Shown here in pieces: positions 10,469 to 22,334 of a stretch of 64,000 nt of DNA. Location: NCBI GenBank assembly GCA_964016875.1, contig OZ024722.1, positions 16,002,576 to 16,066,575 of the forward strand, written 5' to 3'. The notes under the pieces are model-generated. The model did no database searches and was not told the origin of the DNA. It was given only the letters and a program-made list of their open reading frames with translations. The stretch is from Fallopia convolvulus. Taxonomy: Eukaryota > Streptophyta > Magnoliopsida > Caryophyllales > Polygonaceae. Position 1 is the first letter of the stretch. Each line of letters starts with the position of its first letter. A program made the position numbers and the translations under genes.

Positions 10469-13400
10469 TTTTATTCTCTGATTTTTCTTTATGAAAAACT
10501 AATTGTTTAGAGAGTGTATTATACTATTATGTGTTTCAATTTAATAGTAAATCTTTATTATCAATTTGATTACTTTTATTTTATTAAACATAACAACAGT
10601 TTTTGTTAATTAAAAATATTCTATTATGTTAAAGTTGACTAATTTGAAATATCATACCATATTTATATTAATTATTCTATATTTTTGAACAACTTAATAA
10701 TTTTTGATATTATTTATAGTTAATATTTTAAATCAAATTGTTTCCTTATAAATGGTATATATCAAAATAAAATTCACCCTAGATAAGTGTCAATTTTAAA
10801 AAATAATGAAAAGATTAGTATGTTATTATTATAAATATTTTATAGCATAATATACATGTTTTATTGGCTTGTCACTAGTAGGTAGACTGGAGACGTGTCG
10901 GATATGTGCGCACCACGCATTATGGGTCGAGCACATAATCCAATGAGGTTTCATCCTAAAATCAATTGGCAATAGGAGGAGTTACCCATGGATATGTACC
11001 AGGCTGAATCTCTTTGGATTTCAGATGTGGGATAAGTTATTATTCTGGACATTTTCACTTAGTTAACTGAGTTAGTTGGTTAAGTGTTCGGCTATAAAAA
11101 AAATCACGAGTCAAGTAAGTCTTTCTTATTTGAATTATTTCCGCTGCACATTTATAAGTCGGCAGACTTAACTGAAGTCCATGACTGGATAGTACTAAGA
11201 ATCCTACATCGAGAGTTCATGACCGATTTCGCTAAACATCAATTTTTACTCAAATGCTGGTTAAGCTAGAGCTATATCAAAGATTTTATTTAATGCATGT
11301 GCGTTGAGGATATGTTTTGACAGATTTGATCTTGAGTAATTTTATTTAAGCTAGAGCTATATCATAATAGATTTTATGTAATACATGAACTAGTATATCA
11401 CCAATTTAATTTAAGTCCCCGATGAACCTAAAAAATACCATAGCTTGTCACCTCTGATCCCTCTTTGTTGAGTGATTTTGGTTTTGCTCGTTCAGTTGTG
11501 TCGCCTGCTAAGGAGCGAGCTTTTGCATCTTGACCTTCTCATCCAACTGCCAAAACATGCTCCAAGTTAAAGGTGGTTATGATGGAGAACCTGAGTCTTG
11601 GATCAAGCCAAAGATGTCCTTCATGGCCCTCAAGTCAAGCTCATGAGCAATGAAGAAGAATGGTATGCCCTTTATCCGTAATCTATTTGAGGAACAATGC
11701 ACAAATCTAAAAGACAAAATTGCGCTTATATTCGTGTACTGTTCCTTGTAATATTTGTGATGTATCAATGCGATAAACTTGATTCATTGTAAGAGATGAA
11801 CAACTCTCTAAGAACTTAATTAACACATTGCTCTTGAATTGGGGATGTATAACCTTACTAAGAAAGCCTGACAAAACGAGTAGTCCCCAACTTGACAAGA
11901 ACTGTCCTCAACATATAGGGAATAATAGTTCCAAGGAACCGGAGAAAGAGTTTACTAAGCAAGGAAAGAAAGAAATTCGGGATAGGAAACAACATAAGTG
12001 CTAATGGCAGAAACGCTCGCCTAAAGCAAAGGCTTAGCATTCTTGAGATTGAAAAGAAAAGAAAAAGTGAGTGATACCAATAGGATAGGAAACAACATAG
12101 TGATAATCGTAGTAAAGTTATAATAATATATAAGTTGAACAGTCAGATATTCTACAATTCCTTTGACCAGTCATCCCATTACAACAACACAACATAGAGA
12201 GAATCATATAGCATGAAGCCATGAACCAACTGCAGCAATTTGTGGGTTAATTCACCATTGTTTGCTTACAATGGAGAAGAGCCCATCTTATGTTGCCTCA
12301 ACTGCCTATCTTGTTACAGCTGTAGACATACACTGGTGTTCAATGGCAAACCCTACACAGTTGGAAAAATGTCAATAAGATTATGATTTCTCTATTCAAA
12401 CCTGCAGATTAACTCAAAATCATCTTATTTTAAGAAATTTTCCCATAAATGTGTCTAACAGCAGAAAATTAGATGGGGGATTTGAAGGAAACTTAATCAT
12501 TAGGTGATTGTTGATGGTATAATCATATAGCTCCTGAATAGGAAATCCTAATGAAAGTTCAAATCTTTACCCGGGATGTTATTCAGTCAAAGATTCATTC
12601 AATTCAATAAAAGAGAAAATAAGAACATGCATTTACAAAGATGCCTCTCCTCAACAACTAGCACAATTAAAATAAATAAATTATCTTCATAGTTTATTAT
12701 ATAAGAGAGCTAGCTATTTGGACCTTTCAATAAAGGAGGATCATATCATCATTATAAGGCAATAAAAGGTCAATGTGTCCCGCATCTAAGCCAAGGCTCA
12801 AAATCACGGAATCACCAACTGAGCTAGCCCAAATCCATACATTGAACACAAAATTAGCAGAAATAGTGTTGGTGTAATGGTACCTGGAATGGAGAGGTGT
12901 TAAGGTTAGTCAGCAGAGAGGTGAGAAGAGTGGTGAGGCTAATAGAGTTGGATGAAGAAGTGAAGGGAAGAACAAGGGGAAGGAGTTTACTAATTAAATA
13001 TATTCTCCCTCCTTTGAATATAAGGAGATTGATGAATATGTACAAGGAGCGGAACAACAGAGACCTCCTTGTATTAAATCAGATAGATCCTAAAACGCCA
13101 TCTGGACCTGATTGTTAAAACTTTAATATGTCAAGTCACAAACTCCAGTCTTGCCAAGGATGGCCATGATACTACTTATTTAAGATCAATCCTATAAACT
13201 AAACCTTAAACAGTGAATCAACAGTGTCGTTTACCAAAAAAAACACTTTTACATATATCAATTGAGTTAGGCTAACTCTGGTTCAAGTCATACAATCTAA
13301 ATTTTTTAACCCTAAAAATCAATAGCATTTGAAAGAAATACACTGGCAAATATTTTCAGTTGAAAAATGACCAACTTTCAACCCAAAAACATGGGTCTTA

Positions 13401-13594
13401 CGAACTCTCTACTATTAACACAAGCATTTCTTTCGCTTCTTCTTTATTTCAAGTCTCAAAGTCCAAGTTTATTTCAGATTGTCTCTATACATATATCCCT
13501 ATGTGCTTTATGATCCACCCATGCTTGTGATTTCTACAAGTATTTCTGAAATTCCTTCTTCTACTAGAGTTACATACATCAAAAGGTTAGCACT
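10469..13594. other. Intergenic, no gene recognised
   Basis: AT-rich DNA with only short ORFs lacking codon-like composition. A stretch at about 10870-11050 (around GAGGTTTCATCCTAAAATCA) looks like a dispersed repeat of unknown class. A motif TTAAGCTAGAGCTATATCA occurs at about 11262 and again at about 11346 with similar following bases, a short local duplication. The part nearest 13594 should contain the PHYE 3' UTR. Confidence 0.45.
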
Positions 13595-16500
13595 TCATTT
13601 TGTTCCCAGATCTTGGGTTTCTTCAAGTAACGGAAATTCAATGAAAACCACGAACGAAGACTGTTCTTCTCCCCTATGATACTGCACAGTTCCATCCATG
13701 AGTCGAACAAGTTTTTGACTGATGTATAAACCAAGGCCTTCTCTTGACATTTCTGGGGTGTGGTGGAACATCTCTCTTATCAAATCCTCTGGAATTCCAG
13801 GTGATGGATGGGTAATCCTGGAATACAAATAGGCTAATTTAAAACCTTAGGCATAAGAAACAAATTAGATTCCCAATGTTGACTAGAGATTCATACTCTT
13901 CTAGCAACATGTAGTTCTTACTTCCTTATATAGAAAGTGTAAGATTACAATGTTCCAGAAATAGAATAACAAATAGTGTTAATGTATAATATGAGTATAG
14001 CAATTACTAAATGAACAAACATACCGGAATTCAAGATGGATAACTTGAATCTTTTGCCCAAATGTTTCTTTTCTTGGGATGATGGTAATTATGACAGTTG
14101 ATCCTTCGAATACAGGGCTGAAAGAGACAGAGTTGACTAAGAAGTCCGAAAGCACTTGTTGAAGCCTTAAATGATCTCCATGCAAAAACATTGAGCTAAT
14201 CTCTGGAGACGAATCACGAACGATTTGCACCCCATTGTCCTGACTCAAGGGCATCACTTGGCTCATGACAGCATCAAGTGTTTTTCCAAGATTAAATTTT
14301 CCCAAATTCAATTCTAGAGAGCTGCCACAGAAGTCATATGCAATTAGGAATTTTCAAAAAAGATTTCAGTCTAGCAAGCAACATAAATAATCCAATAAAG
14401 AAATCAAACATGATTTTGCATTATTAATATTGTTGGTTTTAATTATTTATTATCATCGTTTCTAAATTCTCTAATTACTTTATGTGATTTTCCATGTTCT
14501 TCTTAGTTTTCAAGCACTTTCATATTTTGCCCCCACATCCTCCATGTCGTTTTCCAAAATCTCAATTCTTATTCTTAGGTTCAAGGACTTAGTTATTTGT
14601 TTGCCTGCTATAAAAGGAGGATGCACGACTTTTAGATGGACAAAAGCTACATCCATATTTCCCATAACTTGGAAAATAGAAATGGACTTTTAGGTCAAGA
14701 AAAGATAATTATAAGGATTAGAGAGATCATACCATTCCTCAATTTTTGAGACATCAGTGTCTTCTACAATCTTGGCTAGCTGATCTTCACACAATGATCT
14801 CGTCTCCAAGAACTGCTTTTGCACACTACTTAGTTCATACGGGTCCATGAAGTCACGTGTAACCAACAATCCATTAAGAGGATTCCTTATCTGTAAATGT
14901 AGATAAGACAATGCCTTTAGACTATTATCTGCAGCCTTCTCTGATAATTGTTGCATTTGCAAGGCATATTTGAGTTCAGGGCTAGAGACATGTAAGAAAC
15001 ACACAACTCCAGTCACTTCTCCTTCATTCCCAATTCTTGAGTTTGCTGCAAGTAATGCATCAATACATTTCCCATCTCGGTCAAAAAACTGGAACAGTAT
15101 CTTTTCTGCACTCTCACCTGTAAGTATCTTATTAAACAATATCCCCATGCTGGTCAACATATCCTGATCCTTAACTTGACAACCAAAACTTTCTACTGTG
15201 AAAACTTCTCCAATGAGCAACCGGCCAATGGCCTCTCCGCTTCTTAAACCTGAAAGCTTCTGCATAGAATCATTCCACTCCAAGCATAGACCTTGCTCAT
15301 CCATTATAAAAATTGGAGGTATAAGTGGACAAGGGTTCCTCAAAATTGCAGCATAGTCACCTTGGATTTTCACATACTCATCCATGATTGTCTTTTGTGT
15401 AGTAACATCTTGGCCAATAAAGCAAACCCCGATAATATTTCCACCAACATCACGACTGCAGCAAGCATTAACTATGAAAGTTACAGGACTACTTTTTCCT
15501 TGAGAATCAAACACCTTAAACCGTAATTCAACATTTTGTTGCTCCTTTCCTGCTAAGTCAAGTGCAAAATGGATAAGTTCTCCAAAAGAGGCTCTACAAA
15601 GAACCTTTTAATGTTTTCATGTCATATTTAAGAAAGGAACAAAAAGAAACAAATTTTGTAAGGGAATATGTTGCAGAAAAAAGATGCATATTGTATACAA
15701 ATGTTTACATATATGATGAGGAGATTGAATAAAGACAAAATTAATTCAGTATAGTAATTAAGGGTTTGTTTGAATTACACTTGATAATGCCTCATCAAGT
15801 ATAATCCAAACCTATTAATAAACTTAGGAAGCATTAAGTTTTAAATTTACCTTGCAATGCCAAATAGAGCATACTTTTTACCGAATTAACTGTATCGTCT
15901 GTAACCAAATCGATCAACGGTAATCCTATAGTTTGCTCCAAAGGTAAACCAATCAATTCAACTGCCTTGGAATTCCATCCATTAATGTTTCCACGAACAT
16001 CACAAGCAAAGATAGGGACTGCGGCCATCTCAATGAGTCGAACCATTCCACTCGTGACTGTATGCAGTTCATCCACTGATTGTAGTATATCAATGCCAGC
16101 TGACACATTCACAATCATTTTAGAATCATCTAAAACAACTTTCGAACTCATCACATTATCATCTTTTAGAGTTCCTCTTAAAATAAGTTGCAAGGAATGA
16201 ATAGCATCCATTTCCATGTCTTCCCAAGGCAAGCTACGCCATTTAACCACTTCAAGAAAAGCGTTAAAAGACGATCTAGGGTGCATCCTTCTCTCCTCAT
16301 CCTTGTCAATAGGGTCATGTTTGGCACCACCCCACTTTACTTCCTTTGCAGTATGAGAACGGAACCAAAACAAAAAGTCTTCTGAAGTAATTCGAATGGC
16401 AGCCATTCCACAAACCGAATGTCCAAGCTGAGAAGCCCCTGGACAACCTGCTTCCATGAGACTATCAGTACTTAACCCTGTACTTCCAGCATGGTACTCA

Positions 16501-17924
16501 AGAAGCCACTGAATTAAATCTTTGATTTGTTCTTCTGAAGGAGTGACACCAAGGCACCAAACTTTGTTCTTATAGTAAAGTGCCGCTCCGTCACACTTGA
16601 CCAAATCCCTCACATTAGGTGACTGTGTAACAATTGCAACAGGTGTCTCCCTCATAAGCATGTCACAAAGCAAAGCTTGAGTATGCAAAATATGTTTTTC
16701 CTTTACCTGGGCAGCCAATCCAAGTTCCTTGTTGATTTGCAGATTTGAAACCTGAACCAAATACTCACATGCTTGCCTTAGAGGAAATGATATATGCCTT
16801 GCAGTTGTATGATGACAGACAACCAATCCCCATAGTTTCCTTCCTTTCGGTTGGATGCTTTTCTCCTCTTCATCATCTTCATTGATTGTAACGGACATCA
16901 CAAGAGAAGCCATTGAACCCATATTTGTCATATACTGAGCATGGCACCCGTGTGGTGCTCTAAGAGTAGAGCCACCTAAACTAAGTGGTTGAGGTAACTG
17001 CTTGTCTTGAATTATCCTAATTGGAGGAACCGAACAATCACAAATCATCCTGACTTTGTTTCTAGTGAACAAAAACCTTGCAGCTTGAGGAATATCTGTA
17101 GCTGGATAATGCAATCCAAGATAAGGCTCAAGGTCACTTCTATGACACTCTGCAATAACTTCACCATGCTCATCTTCATGAAACTTGTACACCATAACAC
17201 GATCATAGCCTGTTAACTCCATCACTTCCCGAACTAAAACGTCACATAATAACAAGATATTACCAGTCGGGACAGCCTGTAACTTAGAGATAGCCTTTGT
17301 AGCAAGCTTATATGATAGTAAAGCTCCAGCAGTGGTCACTGGCACATCAGACGGGTCAATGGGCTCTAAATCTATCACAAGCCCAACATCAATTCTGTGA
17401 AGAATGGCATAAAAGGGTTTTCCAGAAGACTTACAATGGACAAGTATTGGATTGAGAATATTCACATCGGGAAAATTTGCTGCTTTTTGTAATGCGGCAA
17501 TGCCTGATGACTTAAAAAGGGTTCTTACATCAGTCCCGAATGGCAAGGCTGCCTGTTGCTGCTGTTTTTGCTCATTGTTTGGAACATCAATATGAGTTAT
17601 GTCCAGCATCTCAAGAGCGTTTTCACTATAAGCAAGGATAGTAAAATTTTGCTCATCTATGGCAATCAAACACCCAAACGGCTGAACTAGACCGCCCCTT
17701 TGGATCTTCTTGAGGTAAGCAGAGATGGTAGATGATGGAACCCCACTTGAAGAAGCTAGTAGAGTAGCATCTGCAGAAGTAGAATAATCAAAGAGCTTTT
17801 CAGACTTTTCAAAATCTACATGAAGCTGGGCATCTAGTGGGGTTTGAGCTCTCACACGAGCATTGTGTCTTGATCGAACAGAACTCGTCTTAGAGCTGGT
17901 CTGGTTAGTGGACTTGGACGACAT
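13595..17924 (-). CDS. PHYE: Phytochrome, best fit phytochrome E
   Basis: Red/far-red photoreceptor. Exons (minus strand): 17924-15851, 15549-14733, 14321-14025, 13817-13595, all with GT-AG junctions; they sum to 3411 bp, 1136 aa, typical for the family. Residues about 70-190 form the N-terminal PAS domain, 200-400 the GAF domain with chromophore Cys327 in LRAPHGCHAQYM and the DIP motif in PATDIPQAARFLF, followed by the PHY domain with HPRSSF in its tongue. Exon 2 holds the second PAS repeat and the start of the histidine-kinase-related region, which exons 3 and 4 complete; no phosphoacceptor His box is visible, as usual for plant phytochromes. The N-terminal extension is short, placing the Cys close to the PHYE position rather than the PHYB position, and the motifs look PHYB/PHYE-clade, not PHYA. 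A divergent PHYB copy is the alternative. Confidence 0.93.
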
Positions 17925-18179
17925 ATCTCAACCAAATATACTCTCCTCTTTAGCTAAAATTCTTCCACAGCTTTCTTTGGTTAATTAGAATTGCCTGAAA
18001 AAATCCAAAGGCCAAATAAGTTCAGACCATTCCTACAATCAGAAGCATAAAATTGATAGCCCATATAGTTTCTATTTCAAAACCCAACCCAAATCACACA
18101 GTTAATTACTAGAATCAAAAGCTCAAAGATCCGAACTTTGTAGTCGCTACAACCAGTGGCGGATCCAGGATCGCCTGAA

Positions 18180-18297
18180 TGGGCATCTAGTGGGGTTTGA
18201 GCTCTCACACGAGCATTGTGTCTTGATCGAACAGAACTCGTCTTAGAGTTGGTCTGGTTAGTGGACTTGGACGACATATCTCAACCAAATATACTCT
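18180..18297 (-). pseudogene. Captured copy of the PHYE start region
   Basis: These 118 bp match 17827-17944 with a single difference (GAGTTGG against GAGCTGG). The copy covers 20 nt of UTR, the ATG and the first 98 nt of coding sequence, in the same orientation as PHYE. It lies 26 bp inside the hAT left end. Read through, it gives a 66-codon frame (18277 to 18077) that starts as PHYE, crosses the hAT terminus and ends in intron sequence. Confidence 0.93.
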
Positions 18298-21200
18298 TAT
18301 AGTATAATAGTAAAAAAATTCGGATTAAACAACAAGCACAATGACTCTTATAAATTTCAAAAATCTAAATATCAAACATTGCTCTAAATAAATATAAAAA
18401 ATCAACAATTATTAACATTTTAATTCAACAATCAACCTATCAATCCAAATGAAACAACAACAAATCAAGAATTAAACAATCTATTTCAAATTTTCAATAA
18501 CTATTAATATTTTAACAAATCAATTATAAATATTTTAACAAGTCAAGTATCAAAAAAAAAATCTAACAATTATCGTCAACAAATACTAAATAGTCAAGTA
18601 ATCAACAAAATCTAACCTCAAATTTTACCAAATTTGTTCAATTTTACTCAGCAATTTAGACTCTAAAAAACCTCGCTCGAAATTACCCTCGTCGAACTCA
18701 TCAACTCGATGCTAGTCGGCTCGGACTTGGACTCAAACTAATGAATGGATGATGAACATGTAATAACTGATAAAACTATAAATTTTATTAATAGACTTAA
18801 ATTATAACAAAGTTTTATAAGTGGCTTAAATGGATGGTTCGGACTCAAAATTATATTTTTGATCACTTATAATTTTATAATAGTCGGCTCGGACTCATAC
18901 TATATACTAGGTGAGTGACGGGGACTTTTATGCAGGTCAAATTGCTGTCATTAGTCAATAGTAATTCAGTTACGTTTTTGCTGTTAGGCCCAGGACTTTT
19001 TACCCAACTATTTTAACTAATCAGTAAAATTTCTTTGATAACAGTACTTTTTTAACTGGGAAGCAATTGTTTGTTCGTATCTATTATTTTATACTTCCCA
19101 GTAAATATCAGCCCTGAAAAAACAAATGAAACCAAATCTTGATGTATTGAGAAACAAATAAATCTATATATTGTAAGTTATGTTGTCTTGGCCTTTTCTC
19201 CTCGACTGGCAATAGGAAATTTATTATGCACATCTCAAGTATTCGTTGTTCCATTCACAACCATGACTGATAATTGCATGTACATCGAAGTTGGTAATTG
19301 AGATGCCGTGGCATAAAGGAAATAAGAGCTTATAAGTTTATTAGAACACATTTTTGACTTAGAGAATAGGTAATATATGGTATGAGTCCTCATAATAAGA
19401 CAATTAAACAAACATCACTGTGAATCCTATAAACCTGGAATGCATCTATTTATAAATCTCGCCTTCAACAAGGGTGCCAATCAAAACAGAAACCAATTAT
19501 ACAAGAACAGAGATGGGCTGTAAAAATATGATTTCTTTCCGTCAAGAATGCAGACAGGATCAATCGTTCCTAAATTATTGTACAAAACAAGAACAAACAC
19601 AATATAAAGAGGAAAAGCATACATGGAGTCAAATTAAGAGTCTAGGAAGAGCATAAAGTTCATTACCTTGGAAGAATTCAGCATACAATACAGAAGAAGA
19701 CAAAGCTAAAAGCAGAAGTGTATGGCGTACGTAACTTAAGAAGTGAAAAGAAGATGGAGCAGAAATTTACAAGTGCATAACATGGAGAGCAAAAGAGTAA
19801 AAACAAGGTGCAAAATCACAGCATATGATTGAGGTTAAAGGGAGAGAGCAAAAACAAGGTACACAACCACCAACATCATCACTAATAGATTCAAACTTGT
19901 GCAGTAAAGAATCCAAGAAGAAAGAAAGAAAGAACATACTTAAACCCACTCAAAAGGACAAGCGGGAGACCTTATATACAACTGGAGCTGCAGTTTCTTA
20001 GAGGTCCCTTTAGCTTCTGACACCTAGAAAAGATGGGGAGTTCATTGCTTCTCCAAGCCAGAGAGGGTACCAAAATTCCTGGAGAAAGCGAAGCTTGTGA
20101 AACAAGGATACATTAACCCAACATATGTAAGAAAAAGATGGAAGATCAAAAACCTTAAATTTCTCATACAGGCATACTATTCACCATTCTTCTCATCAGT
20201 GTTTATAGATGTCATTATCCATATGATTGAAGAGCTTAGCACTTTAGAGGATAGCTTCTATCATGTTTTAATGAAACTAACCATCTTTCCACTATTCATC
20301 TCCAAAATACAGAATGCATTTGGTAAAATTTTAAGACCCTCTTCAAAAATTAACCAATGAAAGTAGTGAATGCATTCTCTGAAGCAATCGGGAAGTGATA
20401 TTGTCTCCTACACTCATTTACAGGTCTACTTGTTACTTTATTCTCTAAAAAGAAGGGTTCATTCACTAACAACAAATCAGTAGTCATAGCAAAAGAGATA
20501 ACGCCACTCAAGTGACTTCATCCAGTTCACAACTTAGAAATTGTAAATTTGGAAGTTTCTCTTCCATTCTAGCAACACATAATAAGGCAGCCAACTATAG
20601 GAGACCACCATCGCGTCGATTGCTAACCTGTCTCCCGACCAGCAGCCTTGTTTAGAGTTTGGGGTTGCACACCTACAATGGAAACCAAAACCAAGAAAGA
20701 GAGATATACACCAATTAAGATCCTTTGCAATAAAAACCCAAAAGACAGTTTATGTTGATTGACCTCAGAAAAAGGTCAGAGTTATAGCAAACCTAAACTA
20801 TCTTTGCAAAGCTATCAAGTTTATTTTCGCTTTCTCATTTGGCTCAAACAGCACACAGTTTGTAGAACAAGCTTTATGCATATAAGTGGAATTGTACTAT
20901 TGTTTATGTTGAGAGAGAGATGGTATAACCAGATGAAAACATATTTGCAATGTCCATCATTGTTAACAATGAAAAAGCTATCGATTAAGGAAGCAAGAGG
21001 TAAGTATAATTGGCAAGTCAGAGATCATATGCAAGGTAGTTCACAAATGGTTGAGAAACGAGTAAGTAGAAATACGTTTTACACAGTCAAAAGCTAATAT
21101 AAGAACTGAAAAAAAAAATCAGGTAGCATAGAATCAATACCAGATGGAGTAGAAGTCCCTACCTTTCTTCAATATTCAACAAAGAAGCTGTATAAGAAAA

Positions 21201-21507
21201 TTTATGCTTCCATATAAATCGTACGGCTTGGTAGCTGATAAGATCGAGCCTTATAAATCAAAGTTAAAAGGCAGAGAATGTGAACCGTAGAGATGTATGG
21301 GTTTTCCACTAAACTAAGGCTTGATAGTTGATAAGATCGAGCCCAAAAAGAGTTTTTAAAAAAATAAGCCCCAAACGAATATTAAAAAAAAAATAACAAA
21401 GGCTCAGAATGTTGAAAATAACAAGTGTTCCTTGGCAGCTTTTAGTTGAAACAAAACGTCGTCTTCATCAATTAGCTAGGTATTGAGTGATTTACACAAT
21501 GTTGCCA

Positions 21508-21982
21508 CCCACTACAGTCTACAGAGTCTACAGTGCGCACCGCTGGCCGCTGCTCCGCCCTCCTCCAGGCTCCGATTTCCCGCCCCACTCCCACTGCTAG
21601 CCCCGCCCCCTCGAATCTGTATACCTGCAACAGGAGATGAAGCGAGAGCAGCTCCTGATCCTTCTCTTTCACCAGGAGAGAAAAGAGGCGTCCTTCTCGG
21701 AGCATGTGAAGCACCATAACTCCGAGAATCGCCGCCCCGAGCGCCGACAGCAGCATAAGCCCGTACGGCCTCCCTCCGCCGCCGTGACCTCTGTGCGCAT
21801 TCCCGTTCTTGACAGGCGCGACCATACTTCAAATCGCTATCTCCTACCGGGCCAAATCTGTTTTAAGTTAGGGTTTGTGTTTTTTATTAGAAATGTCCCA
21901 TTCAAATCGCCCACTACAGAGACTCTACAGCGCTGCACCGCCCTCTCTTCCACTCCCACTGCTAACCCCGCCCCTCGATTCT
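21508..21982. repeat. Duplicated hAT subterminal block flanking the captured exon
   Basis: The block starting CCCACTACAG and ending in CCCACTCCCACTGCTA and CCCCGCCCC occurs at about 21508-21619 and again at about 21909-21982. The captured exon lies exactly between the two copies, and the sequence GAATCTG is shared by the hAT block and the captured gene at the left junction. Confidence 0.75.
21613..21906 (-). pseudogene. Captured first exon of the neighbouring coiled-coil gene
   Basis: These 294 bp match 24953-25245 at about 96-97% (about ten differences by eye). The copy includes 5' UTR, the ATG (21825), all 67 codons of exon 1, the intron donor and the first 12 or so intron bases. The copied protein segment differs at two residues (Leu27Ser, Lys41Met). 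Read through the donor, the frame runs on into hAT sequence and stops at 21472, giving 117 codons. Confidence 0.92.
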
Positions 21983-22334
21983 GCCATGCCCTGCCCCTCA
22001 GCGTCGCGCTCCTCCCCAAATTCCCTAACTCTCCCTGCTAACTATTTTTAGATCCGCCACTGCCTACAACTGTATAACAAAGCATGAAGAAAGAGTTTAC
22101 AGAGAGAAGATAATTCACCAGTTTTCATCCACGCAGGGCTTCAGAGTAGCTAACTGAACGGTGGATCTCCATTATCGTAGCTGAATGACAGCAAATCCCA
22201 TGGGAATTGAAAAAGTAGATTCGAAACAAAGATTGTCGAGCTCAGATTAGAAGAAGCGGATCTCTTCCTGGACACCAATTAAATCCCATGAGAATTTCCC
22301 CTTTAGATTTATGGAAAGAGCTTTTGCCTGAGAT

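Larger units (their letters stand above)
18154..22062. mobile_element. hAT (Tip100-like) element carrying two captured gene fragments
   Basis: The left end is CAGTGGCGGATCCAGG at 18154; the right end is the inverted copy, TAGATCCGCCACTG, ending at 22062. The flanks GCTACAAC (18146-18153) and CCTACAAC (22063-22070) form an 8-bp target duplication with one mismatch, as expected for hAT. The 3.9-kb interior has no transposase-like ORF, so it is non-autonomous. It contains a copy of the PHYE start (18180-18297), a GC-rich right subterminal block duplicated around a captured exon (21508-21982), and about 3 kb of AT-rich DNA (18298-21470) in which no gene is seen. Confidence 0.85.
17925..22330 (-). 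other. Predicted PHYE 5' leader: leader exon, long intron, UTR
   Basis: An acceptor TTTTTTCAG at 17995-18003 precedes 70 nt of UTR before the PHYE ATG. A matching donor AACTG|GTGAAT lies at 22119/22118, and 22119 to about 22330 has the mixed composition of a leader exon on the minus strand. If joined, the leader intron is 17995-22118. Removing the hAT element and one target duplication leaves about 207 bp, an ordinary intron size. The join is inferred, not shown by transcript data. Confidence 0.5.

Noticed and set aside
21637..22041. 134-codon plus-strand ORF in the hAT right end
   Set aside because: It is antisense to the captured exon and spans the duplicated GC-rich block; no protein resemblance.
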